A DNA stretch of 64,000 bases from Anticarsia gemmatalis (taxonomy: Eukaryota; Arthropoda; Insecta; Lepidoptera; Erebidae), in the NCBI RefSeq assembly GCF_050436995.1, contig NC_134771.1, positions 1,157,501 to 1,221,500 on the forward strand, read 5' to 3'. Shown here one piece after another: positions 35,503 to 45,829 of the stretch. A model generated the notes under the pieces. It ran no database searches, was not told where the DNA came from, and saw only the letters and a program-made list of their open reading frames with translations. A program made the position numbers and the translations under genes. Each line of letters begins with the position of its first letter. Position 1 is the stretch's first letter.

Positions 35503-36021
35503 GGGTGCGTCCACATTTGGCGAATGTGCCGCGAATGTGCAGCTCGCGAGCCGTTTGCGAGCTGCGCGCGTACAATTTTGTTCGAGCGCCGCTCCTGCGC
35601 CGCCCGCGCGCAGTTCACGCGCAACCTAAGCGCCGTACGCGATCAGCGCGCGGGCGGCGCGCTAGCGGCTCGCGTCTTCCTTCCACCCGCGTCTCAATCC
35701 CCGCACCCCTAACTTACCCGCCAACGCCGTTGTCTCTTTTTTTTCCTTTTTATCAGTAATATAATAGCTAATGATGCAGCAATTATATTAAAAGCACTAG
35801 TGTCGTCCGACATCTTCGAAAGTACTGAGCCAGTAAATGGAACTGTAAGCGCGAGGATTGAGTACGCGCAGATCGCGCGCCGCGCGCACGCCTTTATACG
35901 AGCCTTGTATGAGTTGCGCTAAAGAGGCGCACCAAACTATTGCCGTGACTGCACGCGCGCAGCTCGCAAACGGCTTGCGAGCTGCACATTCGCGGCACGT
36001 TCGCCAGATGTGGACGCACCC
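35503..36021. mobile_element. Harbinger-type MITE, 519 bp, GC-rich, TSD TAA
   Basis: Long imperfect terminal repeats starting GGGTGCGTCCACATTTGGCG, flanked by TAA at 35500-35502 and 36022-36024. The interior is dominated by GCGCG motifs, which produces several spurious open frames. Located in intron 2 of the Osiris-like gene. Confidence 0.75.
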
Positions 36022-36150
36022 TAATGAGTGATACACACACAAAACTAAAAAGGCCTGCAATTATAATCATTTCGACCGCCTTACCTCGTTTTTATTTAGA
36101 ATACACATAGAATAGATTATTTTTGATTTTTTCTTAACTTAACTATAAGG

Positions 36151-36363
36151 TGTGTTCAACTCGCTCGAAGGTCTTTGACGTAGCTTAACGACTGTTATCT
36201 TAATAGACAACAACCAGGACTGACTTTTATCGTGCACCTGAAGCACGGAGACGCCCAGTTTAAGTACCACTATGGGATCACCCATCTATAGAAAGACCGC
36301 GCCAAGATTAAATTAACCTGCTGATCGTTAACCGACCGGTGAGCGCAGCTTGGTATGGGCGCC
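36151..36363 (-). repeat. 5S-derived SINE family A
   Basis: On minus: GGTCGGTTAACGATCAGCAG, a decayed A-box region and GATGGGTGATCCC (box C). The body matches 1258-1500. Confidence 0.65.
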
Positions 36364-36414
36364 GCAAGTAATGCTCAAATCCATTATCAAAATCAAAATT
36401 TCCTTTATTACATT

Positions 36415-36598
36415 TCTCCCCGTTTTTGTAACAATTTTTACTGGTACTCTGCTCCTGTCGGTCGTAGCGTGATGTTATATAGCCTATAGCCTTCCTCAAT
36501 AAATAGGCTATCCAAAAGTAAAATATTTTTTCAATTGCACCAATAGTTCTTCAGATTAGCGCGTTCAAACAAACAAACTCTTCAGCTTTATAAGGTTA
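36415..36598 (-). mobile_element. Helitron family 1, 3' truncated
   Basis: On minus: AAGCTGAAGAGTTTGTTTG through ACAAAAACGGGGAGAAATG. The CTAG terminus is missing. Confidence 0.6.
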
Positions 36599-36644
36599 GT
36601 AAAGATTTCGTAAACTTCGTACAAAGTATTTGAAATGGTCATAC

Positions 36645-36814
36645 CTTAGCAGCTCCAGCGACCAGCAATATCTTGAGAATCACCAGCGCGACCAGCAAGG
36701 TCTTGACTCCAACCACGGCGGCTACTACCATCCAGGTGGAGGCGGCTCCGATCTGGAAGGCTAGTGGAATGAGGGCCTGCATCATCTTCTTCATGGGACG
36801 GCCGAAGGTCCTGC
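36645..36814 (-). CDS. Osiris-like protein, coding exon 2 (hydrophobic DUF1676 core)
   Basis: Exon of 170 nt on the minus strand, encoding residues 68-124 of the assembled 211-residue protein. The acceptor follows a strong pyrimidine tract (CCCCTCTCCCTTCCAG) and the donor is AAG|GTATGA (phase 0). The peptide opens with a basic patch (RTFGRPMKKMM) and then runs for about 40 residues of Leu, Ile, Val and Ala (for example VVGVKTLLVALVILKILLVA). This basic-then-hydrophobic arrangement is the hallmark of the Osiris/DUF1676 family, insect secretory-pathway proteins linked to cuticle and tracheal patterning. GC content and codon use stand out sharply from the AT-rich surroundings. It begins with two bases that complete the codon split by exon 1. 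Using the nearby alternative AG would shift the start by 4 nt and break the phase match. A Helitron fragment and a 5S-type SINE lie just downstream in intron 2. Confidence 0.8.
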
Positions 36815-36999
36815 CTGGAAGGGAGAGGGGGTTCCATTAGATGTGAAATTTAAAAACATCAGATTTGGACTTAGGTATGACCTTTTCGAGCCATTGATTA
36901 AATAATTGTAACGACCGTGACTAAAGTATTTGCTAATTTTGATTTTGGTCAGCCTCGACTGCAAATCTACAGGTGAATCAAAAAAAAACAATTCTAACG

Positions 37000-38010
37000 A
37001 GATTTATTAAATCGTTTCAAATATTATTCCAAACTAGTGTCGATCTCTTCTTATTCTCAAAAAGCTAGCAATTATCGAAATTCTATTCAGTTACCTGTCC
37101 AGGTTAAGAGGCGAATGGGATTACAAGCAACTATATCTACGTAACATAAGCTTTACTATAAATATTCCTGCGCAAGCTTGTTTCCAATTTTCCATAAGAT
37201 GATGAAAGACTATAAACGAAATAGGTACAAACGTGCATTTGTACAATAAATCAATACTATATTTCCCCAATATATCAGTGAGTACGAATGTTCGCCGGAA
37301 GCACGTGCTCATCGGAGTGAAAACCGGTTCGAATCTGTTATACCGCGGTCCGTGGTCCACTTTCTTCGCATACCTCGCAGTGACATTGTCTCAATGATAC
37401 AGCTGTTTTTGTTAACTCATGTTTGATAACAAGTTTGTAACGTCAATTTATATTAGACCATGTCTAATGTACTAGCAACTAATAAATACTTCTCTCGGGC
37501 TTGAATAAGTCTGTCTGCCATTTTTACATGTTTTTAACATTGTTATAGACAGGCGCCATAGTCTTATCTATAAGCACCCCATCACAATAACCCAAGTAGT
37601 ATATCCTATTAGTTTTGCCAAAGATCACTGAAATCGGTGATTTTCCTTGAGTGTAGAAAGGAATAATCGAACTGTGGGTCCTACCGGTACGCACAGTTCC
37701 GTACGAAATTCAAAAATATATAAGAAAGACGAAATAGGTAGGCAAGGGTCTACATGATTATGCCAAATACTTTTAACCATATATCTTGGTACAGTACCTA
37801 AGTCATCATCATCAGACATTGCAGTTATCGAAAATAACTATCACTTCAAAGAACTGTTCAAGTACCCTAACCTTTATTTGACCATAACACTACCATATTT
37901 GAAAGATTACGAGCTATTGTATAACAGCAATAACAATTAAATTCTGGCCATACAATGACAGTTTTATTTAAAGTAGGACCACCCGATATACAATAGACTG
38001 TTCATATATA
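37000..38010. other. Intron 1 sequence, no exon seen
   Basis: Open frames at 37121-37360 and 37625-37819 (minus) have no supporting splice or family evidence. Confidence 0.4.
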
Positions 38011-38161
38011 ACTGGTAGCAGAGGCGTATTTAAGGATGGTGCGCCCCGGGCTCCGCTAGCTTTCCGCCCCATCAAGGCATGAAAAAAACTAAACATTATT
38101 TTAATTTTTAGCAAATTCGTTTTTTACATTGTCCGAATCAATTTTATTTATGAAATCGGCT

Positions 38162-39298
38162 TTAATCGACCTTCACCTCCTCTGGGGAGGCAGAATCGTC
38201 CAGACCTATAATGCTCAATTCCGCGGCCTTTGTGGGCCTGGACACTCGGATAGTGTCCTCCCTGATGACTTCCCTCAATTTAGAGGCCAGGGCGTCCGCT
38301 TTTCCGGCCCCTGCTACCCCTGGGAGCTCGAACATTCGAGCTCCCGTAGCCGCAACCTCGAAGCGGAGTATTCCATTGTTGGCCAGGTTTATTTTGCCCT
38401 ACGCGTCCCCAATAACGTCTTTGTAGGTCACACCGCTTTTTGCCGCCTCCAGCTGCAGCGTGAAGATCACTGCAGCCGATTTCGGAGCCCGAAGTTTGGG
38501 CGCCTTCTTTTTCTTGCCCTTTTTGTCGGCTCCCGTAGCCTTTGGCGCCTTTGTTGCCTTGCTGTTTTTCCCGACGAACTGCTACTCATTGGCAGCCGTC
38601 GGGTTAGTGAACGGTGGTTTGGAAGCCACCGCACTGTAAGAGGGCTGCGGCTATTTACCCTGCTTCTCCTTGGTCCGGGGATCTGTGAGCTGCGGCGGAT
38701 GCGTTAGCCGGCGCAGCTCAGGACGCTGCCCCTGGCTTTTCTGGCGCGGAGGTTGGTGCCATTGCCTTTACCGCTCTAGTGGCGGGCACGGGAAGTGCCG
38801 CTGCCTTCTCCTCTGCCACTAGGGGCAGACGGATACGAGGCTCCGAGCGAGCGATTTCTCGCTACATGTGATCGACCTCCGCTTGCAAGCGATGATTCGC
38901 GCCAGATTCTCCTTCATGGTATACTGCCTGCTCGACTCCAAAACTGCCAGTTTGATATTCCTGGCAGCGTCTTTGGGGGACTTTATAAAGGTCCCCTTGA
39001 GGTGTCCGGATTTGTCGGCCACCTCCACCACTACCTCACCAACCACCAGGTTGGTGAGGATGGTGTCCGCCAGCTGGATGGCTGATTTGTCCTTGGGATC
39101 ATTGTCTGACACCCGCTTCCCCGGCGCTTTCTTTTTCTTCCCCACCCCATCCGACTCCTCTGACTCGGGGCTCGGTCGTCTCTTCCGCCAAAGGCGGCCG
39201 CTTTCGAATAGATGAGTTGCATCCAAAACCACGCGCATGTCGGAGTCAGTGTCGGATCCGACACTAGACGCCCGAGCTATCTTCGATCTTGTCCTCAC
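38162..39298 (-). pseudogene. R1-type LINE ORF1 (gag-like), broken
   Basis: Starts at an ATG (39298) with MRTRSKIARASSVGSDTDSD, followed by a basic segment with GVGKKKKAPGKR, then VVVEVADKSGHLKGTFIK, the region upstream of the coiled coil in R1-clade ORF1 proteins. The frame breaks near 38890 and there is an in-frame stop shortly after. Downstream, in another frame, is the conserved end (ASKLREVIREDTIRVSRP, then ELSIIGLDD) up to TAA at 38162-38164. The CCHC zinc knuckles that normally follow are absent, and AATAAA is found 14 nt after the stop (38143-38148). ORF2 is missing. Stops and frameshift make it non-functional. Confidence 0.65.
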
Positions 39299-39777
39299 CG
39301 AGGAGTATCACGCAAAACTGGGCGTGCTCTGACTGTACGCAGTCAAGATAGCTTGGCCTCTTGCCCCCGATCTCCTCGGGTATGAGTTTCTCGCCTCTCC
39401 CCCTTACATCAAGTAGGTTCGTTTTCAAATTTATATTATCCAAACAGTTCCCGCGTGTGGTAGCAAGTATGGTTCCACCGAGGTAGACGCCCCAAACTCC
39501 TGACGTTTATACTTCTGGAGGGCGGGAGGTGCCCCAGTGGCCGCTTGCGTCTGGTATTCCCTCCAGCCCCTCGCAAAGCGAATGCTCTCTGACCACGCAA
39601 GGCCCCCAAAGGAGGCGCCACTGCTGGAGTTACTCGGGATTTTCAAAGAGATGGTCTCCTCGCGACCCAGCCGGTTAAGGCAAGGCCCTCGGTCAAGGAT
39701 GAGCGGGTGTACGATATCGAGTTTACGTTGACGAGGGCGACGGCGGCCTGGCTCTTCGTCAGCTCGGGGCAGTGTGA

Positions 39778-39837
39778 GTGCCCACCGAGCCCGTCCTCCC
39801 ACTGAGCCGTCAGTGGGAGGACGGGCTCGGTGGGCAC
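39778..39837. repeat. Perfect 28-bp hairpin, 4-nt loop
   Basis: Arms 39778-39805 and 39810-39837 are exact complements with loop GCCG. The arm includes CCGAGCCCGTCCTCCCACTG. It sits in the sequence 5' of the LINE ORF1. Confidence 0.85.
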
Positions 39838-40594
39838 CTGTCCCGCACCTATGTCCTCTGCAAGCAGAGGGACGTGCACAGTATTTGTTTGTTCCTCGCG
39901 ATCGCTGTTTCCTCAACCTTTCAATGTTACTTCTTAGCCCCCTCACCACGACAAGATGTAGACTCACGAGGGGTAAAAACAACGCGCCTAACCCAACGCG
40001 AGCCGATCAACATTGAAACATACCGAGACCCAAAATAGTTATTAGTTCCAAGAAAGACTGACTCCACTTCAGTAGCTTCGCACCGTCACAGAATGAATTC
40101 TGTTCTGTTCCACCGCTTCGCCGCCGCCCCGGTGCCTGTTTAACTTTATTATTTTTCTAGATAGACGAGTACATGTTAGAACTTCTAGAAATTACCTTGC
40201 GCAGGGCGACGTAAGCTAAATACTAAAATATTTATGTTGGCATCAAACTTACTTCAGACATAACAAAACCGAGGCGTAAAAAAAATACACGGGTCAACCA
40301 GTTCAGGAGATAACAAGGGGCGGCTTGCATACTTGGGAAAGGTGGGTCAGGCACGTTCTAGCCTTACGTCTTAATTTTTTTTTACTTTTCCGAATGTCCA
40401 AACCTAAGTCCTCGGGGCGGCCTACCGGCCGCCCTTGGGCCGCCCCTGGGCCGCCCCTCGCGGCCTGCCGCCCCGGGCTATAGCCCTTCTAGCCCTAGGG
40501 TAAATACACCCCTGACTGGTAGTAATTTAACTTCCGTTTTTTTGACTGCCTAGTCCCTATTTTTTCCTGTGTAAATGTCAATTCTAAGTAGCTG

Positions 40595-40730
40595 CTCAGT
40601 TATAACCCAGGTAAACTGTGTTTTGGAGGTCCGATAGACAGTCGCTGCATGTAAAATACTGGTATCCAGCTGCATCCGGTGAGACTGAAAGCCGACTCCA
40701 ACATAGTTGGAAGAAAGGCTATACTTGATT
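40595..40730 (+). repeat. 5S-type SINE family B, 3' part
   Basis: AACCCAGGTAAACTGTG through AGTTGGAAGAAAGGCT. The 5S head is missing. Confidence 0.7.
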
Positions 40731-41145
40731 GATTGGGTAGGTACTTTATCACCAAAAAGTAATTATTCACTATTTAACCAGATGTCCCACAATATTTTAG
40801 AAGTATCCACGACCTTCTCAAGAGGTCAATATGTTTCATTAAAGTTAAGTTTAAATTAAACACTACAATATGATAAGTTCTAAGAAGATTATTTGTTCCC
40901 CTTCGATGAAGAGGTAACCTTGAAATGACAAGGTCTATCTTCAAACAAACTTATGAAGATTTTTGCTGCAAAAGAACTTATATATTTTGTTGAGTTATTC
41001 AGTGTTGATTTGAGAACAGTTTTTGTAGGTATATGTTAAATAATAAACTACTTATCCTCGCTTTTTCTAAAGACTGTGATCTGCAGGCCTCTGTTCACTA
41101 TTTCAAAAAAAAATCTTTTGCATACCATAACTGATTTAAAAAACA

Positions 41146-41608
41146 CTAGCTGACCCGCGCAACTTCGCTTGCGTCACATAAGAGAGAATGGGTCAGAATT
41201 TTCCACGTTTTTGTAACACTTTTTACTGTTACTCTGCTCCTATTGGTCGTAGCGTGATGATATAAAATATGCTTTTTTTTCACGAAAAATATTCTCAAGA
41301 TTATTTATATCTCAAAATATAACGAAGTCGCGCTAAGGCATATCCGCCATTAAAACAGTTGCCATGACAACGGAATTTTGTTAATTCAATGTCATTATAA
41401 TTTTGATTATTCGCGACTTCGTACGCCACCTGAATTTTCCCGGGAAATGCGTCATTTTCCCGGGATAAAAAGTAGCCTATGTCCTTTCTCGGGTATCAAA
41501 ATATCTCCATACCAAATTTCATGCAAATTGGTTCAGTAGTTTAGGCGTGATTGAGTAGCAGACAGACAGACAGAGTTACTTTCGCATTTATAATATTAAA
41601 AGTATGGA
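41146..41608 (-). mobile_element. Non-autonomous Helitron, long family 1 variant
   Basis: On minus: A|TCCATACTTTTAATATT start and GCGCGGGTCAGCTAG|T end. The 463-bp interior includes TTCCCGGGAAAATTCAGG and AACTGTTTTAATGGCG. Confidence 0.8.
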
Positions 41609-41642
41609 TTACGGAAGACAGGTTAAATTGTGGGTAATGGCC

Positions 41643-42070
41643 ATCATTTTCAAGGGTGGATAGTTGTTACCAGTAGTCAGAAGCTTGAAAGTCTGGCAAC
41701 CAGTCTTACCGAATGGTATCGTATTATTATCCAGGTAACTGGGTTGCGGAGGTCAGATAGACAGTCGCTCCATGTAAAATACTTGTGTTAAATTAATATA
41801 CTGTCCTAACGATTGGAGCCTTTCAAATTAAGCAAATGTTACATTAAATAATTATAATCAGGTAAAATATACTTAAACTAAGAATAACAGTACAATTCAC
41901 AAACGTAAGTTGACGTAATCAATTCAAAAAAAACAAAAGCAGCCGCCATGTTTTTCTTTTTCTTCCTTTTCTTTTCGGCAGCTTCACTTGATGTTGCCTG
42001 GTTGCCAACACTTGTATTCAGCTGCGTTTGGTGAGACTCCGAAATAGTTGGAAAAAAAGCTAGGCTGATG
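41643..42070 (+). repeat. 5S-type SINE family B, split by a solo-LTR candidate
   Basis: First half ends CTCCATGTAAAATACTTG (41785) and the second half resumes at TATTCAGCTGCGTTTGG (42015) to AAAAAAGCTAGGCTGATGATG. Removing 41786-42010 and one CTTG restores the consensus. Confidence 0.7.
41786..42010. mobile_element. Candidate solo LTR, 225 bp, TSD CTTG
   Basis: Begins TGTTAAATTAATATACTGTC and ends GGTTGCCAACA (TG...CA), flanked by CTTG at 41782-41785 and 42011-42014. A 4-bp duplication fits a Gypsy-type LTR. No internal retroelement sequence is nearby. Confidence 0.55.
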
Positions 42071-42499
42071 ATGAACTAACGATAACATTTTCGGAAAGCA
42101 TATAAATAACCATATTAAATAAATAAATATCATGTCCAATGGATGACTCATACACGGTTATTTGATTCCAAACTGTACTATGGTTTACCAAACAACTTAT
42201 ATGTATTAATTGAATATTATAGACTCAAGACTTCTAGTTACAGTGGTCTACTCTTTCTCTTCGTTAGACGGGGTGTCTAACTTATAACTCAGGAACAAAA
42301 TAACTATATGCTCAAATTATTGATAGCAGTTCCGCAAGCAGAATAACACAACATAGTAAAGTGGAACGTTTTCGATCGTTAGCGAGTGAGGAAATTGCAA
42401 ATAGGTGACATCATGATGAAAGTCACTAACATCGTTATTTTTTGTATGAAACATCCAACCCGGATGAGTAAACGGAAGAGATATTCAGTAGATGGTGAT

Positions 42500-42850
42500 A
42501 ACCAACTTTTTTTATTACTCTTGTGCTAAATTAGCATAGGATTCGCCTGATGGTAAGCTGTTACCGAGGTTTATGAATGCCTGTAACACCATGGGCATTA
42601 CAATCGCGCTACCGACTATTTAACCTCAATTTTTTTAATTTTTAAAGGAATACAGAAAACCTTTGCGATCACCAGACGGTAATCATGCAGTTAGTTAAGA
42701 TAAGGAAAGGGAAGTTGAGGTAACAAAACTGCGTGCCTCCGAGAGCATGTAAAGCAGTCGGTCCTGGGCTTATTTTTTCACTGGTCGTCAGCTAAGCCAT
42801 CTCACCTGCCTATGAAAGTAGAAGAATAGAGAGTGTACCTGTGTATTGTG
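42500..42850 (+). repeat. LINE 3'-region type repeat
   Basis: Contains CGCCTGATGGTAAGCTGTTA and ATTACAATCGCGCTACCG, a block often seen at lepidopteran LINE 3' ends. Identified by pattern only. Confidence 0.35.
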
Positions 42851-43290
42851 CACACCCTTGTTATAAACGAAGTCCTGAACAGTTGGTTTCAATTAAACTG
42901 GTAGCCGCGCCGTAGTCAAATATTGGCCAGGATGATATTTATTTTTGTGTGTGTGCTAATTAGCAAACATTTTCCATTTGTTAACTGTATTACGTTAAAA
43001 AAACGAGAGTAGGCTTTCATTGTCTAACGTTTCTTTTGACTAGCTGTTACGAAATTCTACATAGTAGCTAGTAGCTAACAATTAGTTACGGAGCTCATGG
43101 TGTAGACCGGCACTTTTGTATGTTTGCGTCACCAAACATGGACGTAACGGGTTAGTGGATAATACATTTTGTACACGCTTTCTCGTTATAACATACCTTC
43201 ACGTATTCAAAGTACTTGTAGTAAAGTAAACTTAGTACATGGGCTTTTTATAAATTTTAATAATTTATTAAACAGATAGATACAATATTA

Positions 43291-43539
43291 CTAGCTGACT
43301 CGCGCAACTTCGCTTGTGTCATATATGAGAGAATGAGTCAAAATTTTCCCCGATTTTGAAACTTTTTTTACTGGTACTCTGCTCCTATTAGTCGTAGCGT
43401 GATGATATATAGCCTATAGCCTTCCTTAATAAATAGGGTATCCAACGGTAAAATATTTTTTTCAATTCGCACTAGTAGTTCCTGAGATGAGCGCGTTTTA
43501 AACAAACTCTTCAGCTTTATAACATTAGTATAGTATAGA
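43291..43539 (-). mobile_element. Non-autonomous Helitron, family 1
   Basis: CTAGCTGACTCGCGCAAC at the left; on minus it begins A|TCTATACTATACTAATG. Confidence 0.75.
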
Positions 43540-43640
43540 TTGTACAGAAAATAGTCTTACGGTGGGTAGGCTTAAGGTGGGTTGAGCAGTAATTATAGTA
43601 ATAGGTTACATTCACCATTTTATGAACTATGGTTTACTAG

Positions 43641-43864
43641 AGGCCGCCCGCGACTTCGTCCGCGTCGAAACCCTTCCCGTGTAAATTCCGATCCCTCCGG
43701 AACTCCGGATTAAAAAGTAGCATATGTGTTATTCTAGGTCTTCAGCAACCTATTAGTACCTATATACCAAATTTCATCGTAATCGGTTCAGTAATATTTG
43801 CATGAAAGAGTAACAAACACACATACATTCTCACAAACTTTCGCATTTATAATATTAGTAGGAT
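43641..43864 (+). repeat. Dispersed repeat (CGCGACTTCGTCCGC...AATATTAGTAGGA)
   Basis: Best copy of the 5308-5525 family: GCCGCCCGCGACTTCGTCCG, GAACTCCGGATTAAAAAG, and the end TATAATATTAGTAGGATAG. Confidence 0.6.
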
Positions 43865-43869
43865 AGCCA

Positions 43870-44800
43870 CAAGTTTTGACATTGCGTTCAATGTTGCTTT
43901 GGCAACATTTTTGCACGATTTGACATAAGAATACAGCCCTAATATTGTTATACTTTCGTACTATCAATCAACAACAACAACAATTGTTTATAAACAGAGA
44001 AAGTTTAGTGAAAGGTCCATTGTTAAACTTGTTATCGGTTTAAATTGAATGTTCAAGACTGTAATAGGCTCGGTTAGACCATAATTATTAGTTTTGAAAT
44101 AATTGTTTTGCAGGAAATAAGATTTTTTTTATTTCATCTTGGTCGTTAACTAATTAGGTTCTTGAAAAACGTGTTACACAATTTTTAGGTTTGTAGGTTA
44201 ATCATCCCTTGGCAAGGTCATCGCATAGATAGATAACTGTCCTTTTTAAGTTGGTAACAGTTGAAAGTTGAGTTATTCTGGATTATTTTTTAGGTTTGAA
44301 TTTGTAAATATCAAAGTTTCTCTCAATTATGGTGTAAAAGTATTTGAAATAAATGTATTTTAAAGTTATAAAGGCGGAATCTGTATAATCTAACAAAATA
44401 AATGGGCAGAGGATAATCCTTTTGCAAAAAGACTCAAACAAATGATTCAAGAAAGCTTGGTGTTTAAATACAGATCCAAAAAATCTGCTATTCAAGACAA
44501 ATAATAACTAGAGTCATAAGTAATCTGAAGAATAATTAAAATTACAATTTCTCTCACATTTATCAAAACAAACAGACAAAGACAGACATAATTTAGACTA
44601 ATCTTCAAAATCTGCTCGTACCGTAAACTTAAAAAGCGTGAACATATTAATTAAACACTTTTACTCAAAGCTACTCTCAATTAAGATCTCACTTTCTATG
44701 ACTGTGTTAATTGTGATTCATCATGCTAGGATTTAGTTGAGTAATTAAAACAGAATGGCGCAGTGTGAGTTAACTAAGTTTGTTTTATCAATTTATTTTG
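43870..44800. other. Intron 1 sequence, no exon seen
   Basis: AT-rich. The 70-codon frame at 44283-44495 (minus) is rich in Phe, Tyr and Ile, as expected of chance frames in AT-rich DNA. Confidence 0.4.
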
Positions 44801-44880
44801 ATGCAGTGATAGACGAGTGGTATAAGTTGGCACCTCCACCAAGTGGTCGCTGGTTCGTATCCGGGGCACCAAACCGCAAT
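44801..44880 (+). repeat. tRNA-derived SINE 1, head
   Basis: GATAGACGAGTGGTATAAG (A box) and GTCGCTGGTTCGTATCC (decayed B box). Confidence 0.55.
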
Positions 44881-45260
44881 TTGCTGTGTGTATGTATGTA
44901 GTAGTATGAAATAATATATCTCAAAAGAAGACATTAAACTTTATAGGTAGGTACCTACCTACTGTTTTAGACAGCAAAAAGCAATGCAGGCACAGCTGCG
45001 TTAGCTAGAATCTAGATAGATTTCTAGCTTCTTTGTAATAATATGAATTGTGTTGTACAACAAAGACTGTAATTCTAGAAGTCATAAAATACACAATTTA
45101 ATAAACATTATTTGAAATAGCCAGCAATTTAACATTAAATGTATGATATAAGATGCTATAACTTATTATAATAAACATGATTAATAGTTTTATTTAATAG
45201 TATGTTTCTCTCACGTATGTTTTTCTGTTTTGTTATAATACATAGGTATTATGTTTTGCG

Positions 45261-45334
45261 CTTATGTGTGGCGCGGTCGGTAGTGTATCTGACTGCTGAC
45301 CATGAGGTCTCGGGTTCGATTCCCGGGTCGGGTA
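45261..45334 (+). repeat. tRNA-derived SINE 4, head
   Basis: TGGCGCGGTCGGTAGTG (A box) and CTCGGGTTCGATTCCCGGG (perfect B box). The acceptor and anticodon arms do not fold cleanly and the sequence runs on without a tRNA 3' end, so I read it as a SINE head. It is the best-preserved relative of the head at 33986-34045. Confidence 0.55.
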
Positions 45335-45484
45335 TAGTAATACAAATTTTCTGATTAATAAGTACTAGCTTCTACCCGCGACTTGGTCCGCGTAAAAGTC
45401 GAATAGATTCCACGGGATCCCGCCTCCGGGTAAAATAGCATCCTATGTTTTAATCTAGGATATAGATAAGTATATTTCCTAATA

Positions 45485-45628
45485 GTAGCCCGATTCGTAA
45501 CGTGCCCGGTAAATGGCAATCTCACCCCCTATTACATGGGACTAACATTGTTAATGGCGAAACGTGAGTGAATTTCATACATCTCTGCCTACACCTTTGG
45601 GTATAACAGACATAATATTATGTACGTT
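45485..45628 (+). repeat. Dispersed SINE/LINE tail (ACATGGGACTAA family)
   Basis: TAACGTGCCCGGTAAATGGC, TATTACATGGGACTAACA and a GGTATAACAGACATAATATT end. Confidence 0.65.
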
Positions 45629-45829
45629 TTGTCTATGCAAGAAGACTCCCTTCACAAAATACAACTTTCTACAATATTTTGGACAAAAATATGAAGCTTT
45701 ATAATCGAAATTATCTTTATACAAGACATCGTGTTTCAAAAATCTATTGACCACACAGAATGGGCAAAAAAACAATTGAAAGGTCTAACAATTGAATGTA
45801 CTACGGTGAGTGAACACGAAGAAAGCATT

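Larger units (their letters stand above)
38019..40514. mobile_element. hAT-type element carrying a LINE fragment, TSD ACTGGTAG
   Basis: The ends CAGAGGCGTATTTA and the complement of CAGGGGTGTATTTA form short hAT-style terminal repeats. The 8-bp sequence ACTGGTAG flanks both sides (38011-38018 and 40515-40522), the hAT target-duplication length. The 2.5-kb interior is GC-rich and holds a minus-strand R1-type LINE ORF1, not a hAT transposase. Confidence 0.7.

Noticed and set aside
35457..35759. 100-codon plus-strand frame, Arg/Ala-rich
   Set aside because: Product of GCGCG-rich MITE terminal repeats.
37121..37819. Minus-strand frames of 79 and 64 codons considered as missing Osiris exons
   Set aside because: No cysteine pattern, no usable splice sites in phase, and exon 1 already joins exon 2 in phase without them.
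38129..38707. 192-codon plus-strand reading frame
   Set aside because: Antisense shadow of the GC-rich LINE ORF1 relic; the minus strand carries the recognisable R1-type peptide.
39431..39982. 183-codon minus-strand reading frame
   Set aside because: Lies in the 5' region of the LINE, crosses the perfect hairpin, and is Arg/Pro-rich without family resemblance; an effect of GC-rich composition.
44283..44495. 70-codon minus-strand frame
   Set aside because: Composition (Phe, Tyr, Ile, Lys) is what AT-rich DNA gives by chance.
45261..45334. Possible genuine tRNA gene
   Set aside because: Perfect B box, but acceptor-stem pairing is poor, no Pol III T-run terminator follows, and the same head occurs fused to a SINE context elsewhere.
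45575..45775. Minus-strand frame with CPFC and CPKYC pairs, considered as a zinc finger
   Set aside because: Overlaps a dispersed repeat at one end; spacing does not match a known finger and no splice context is evident.
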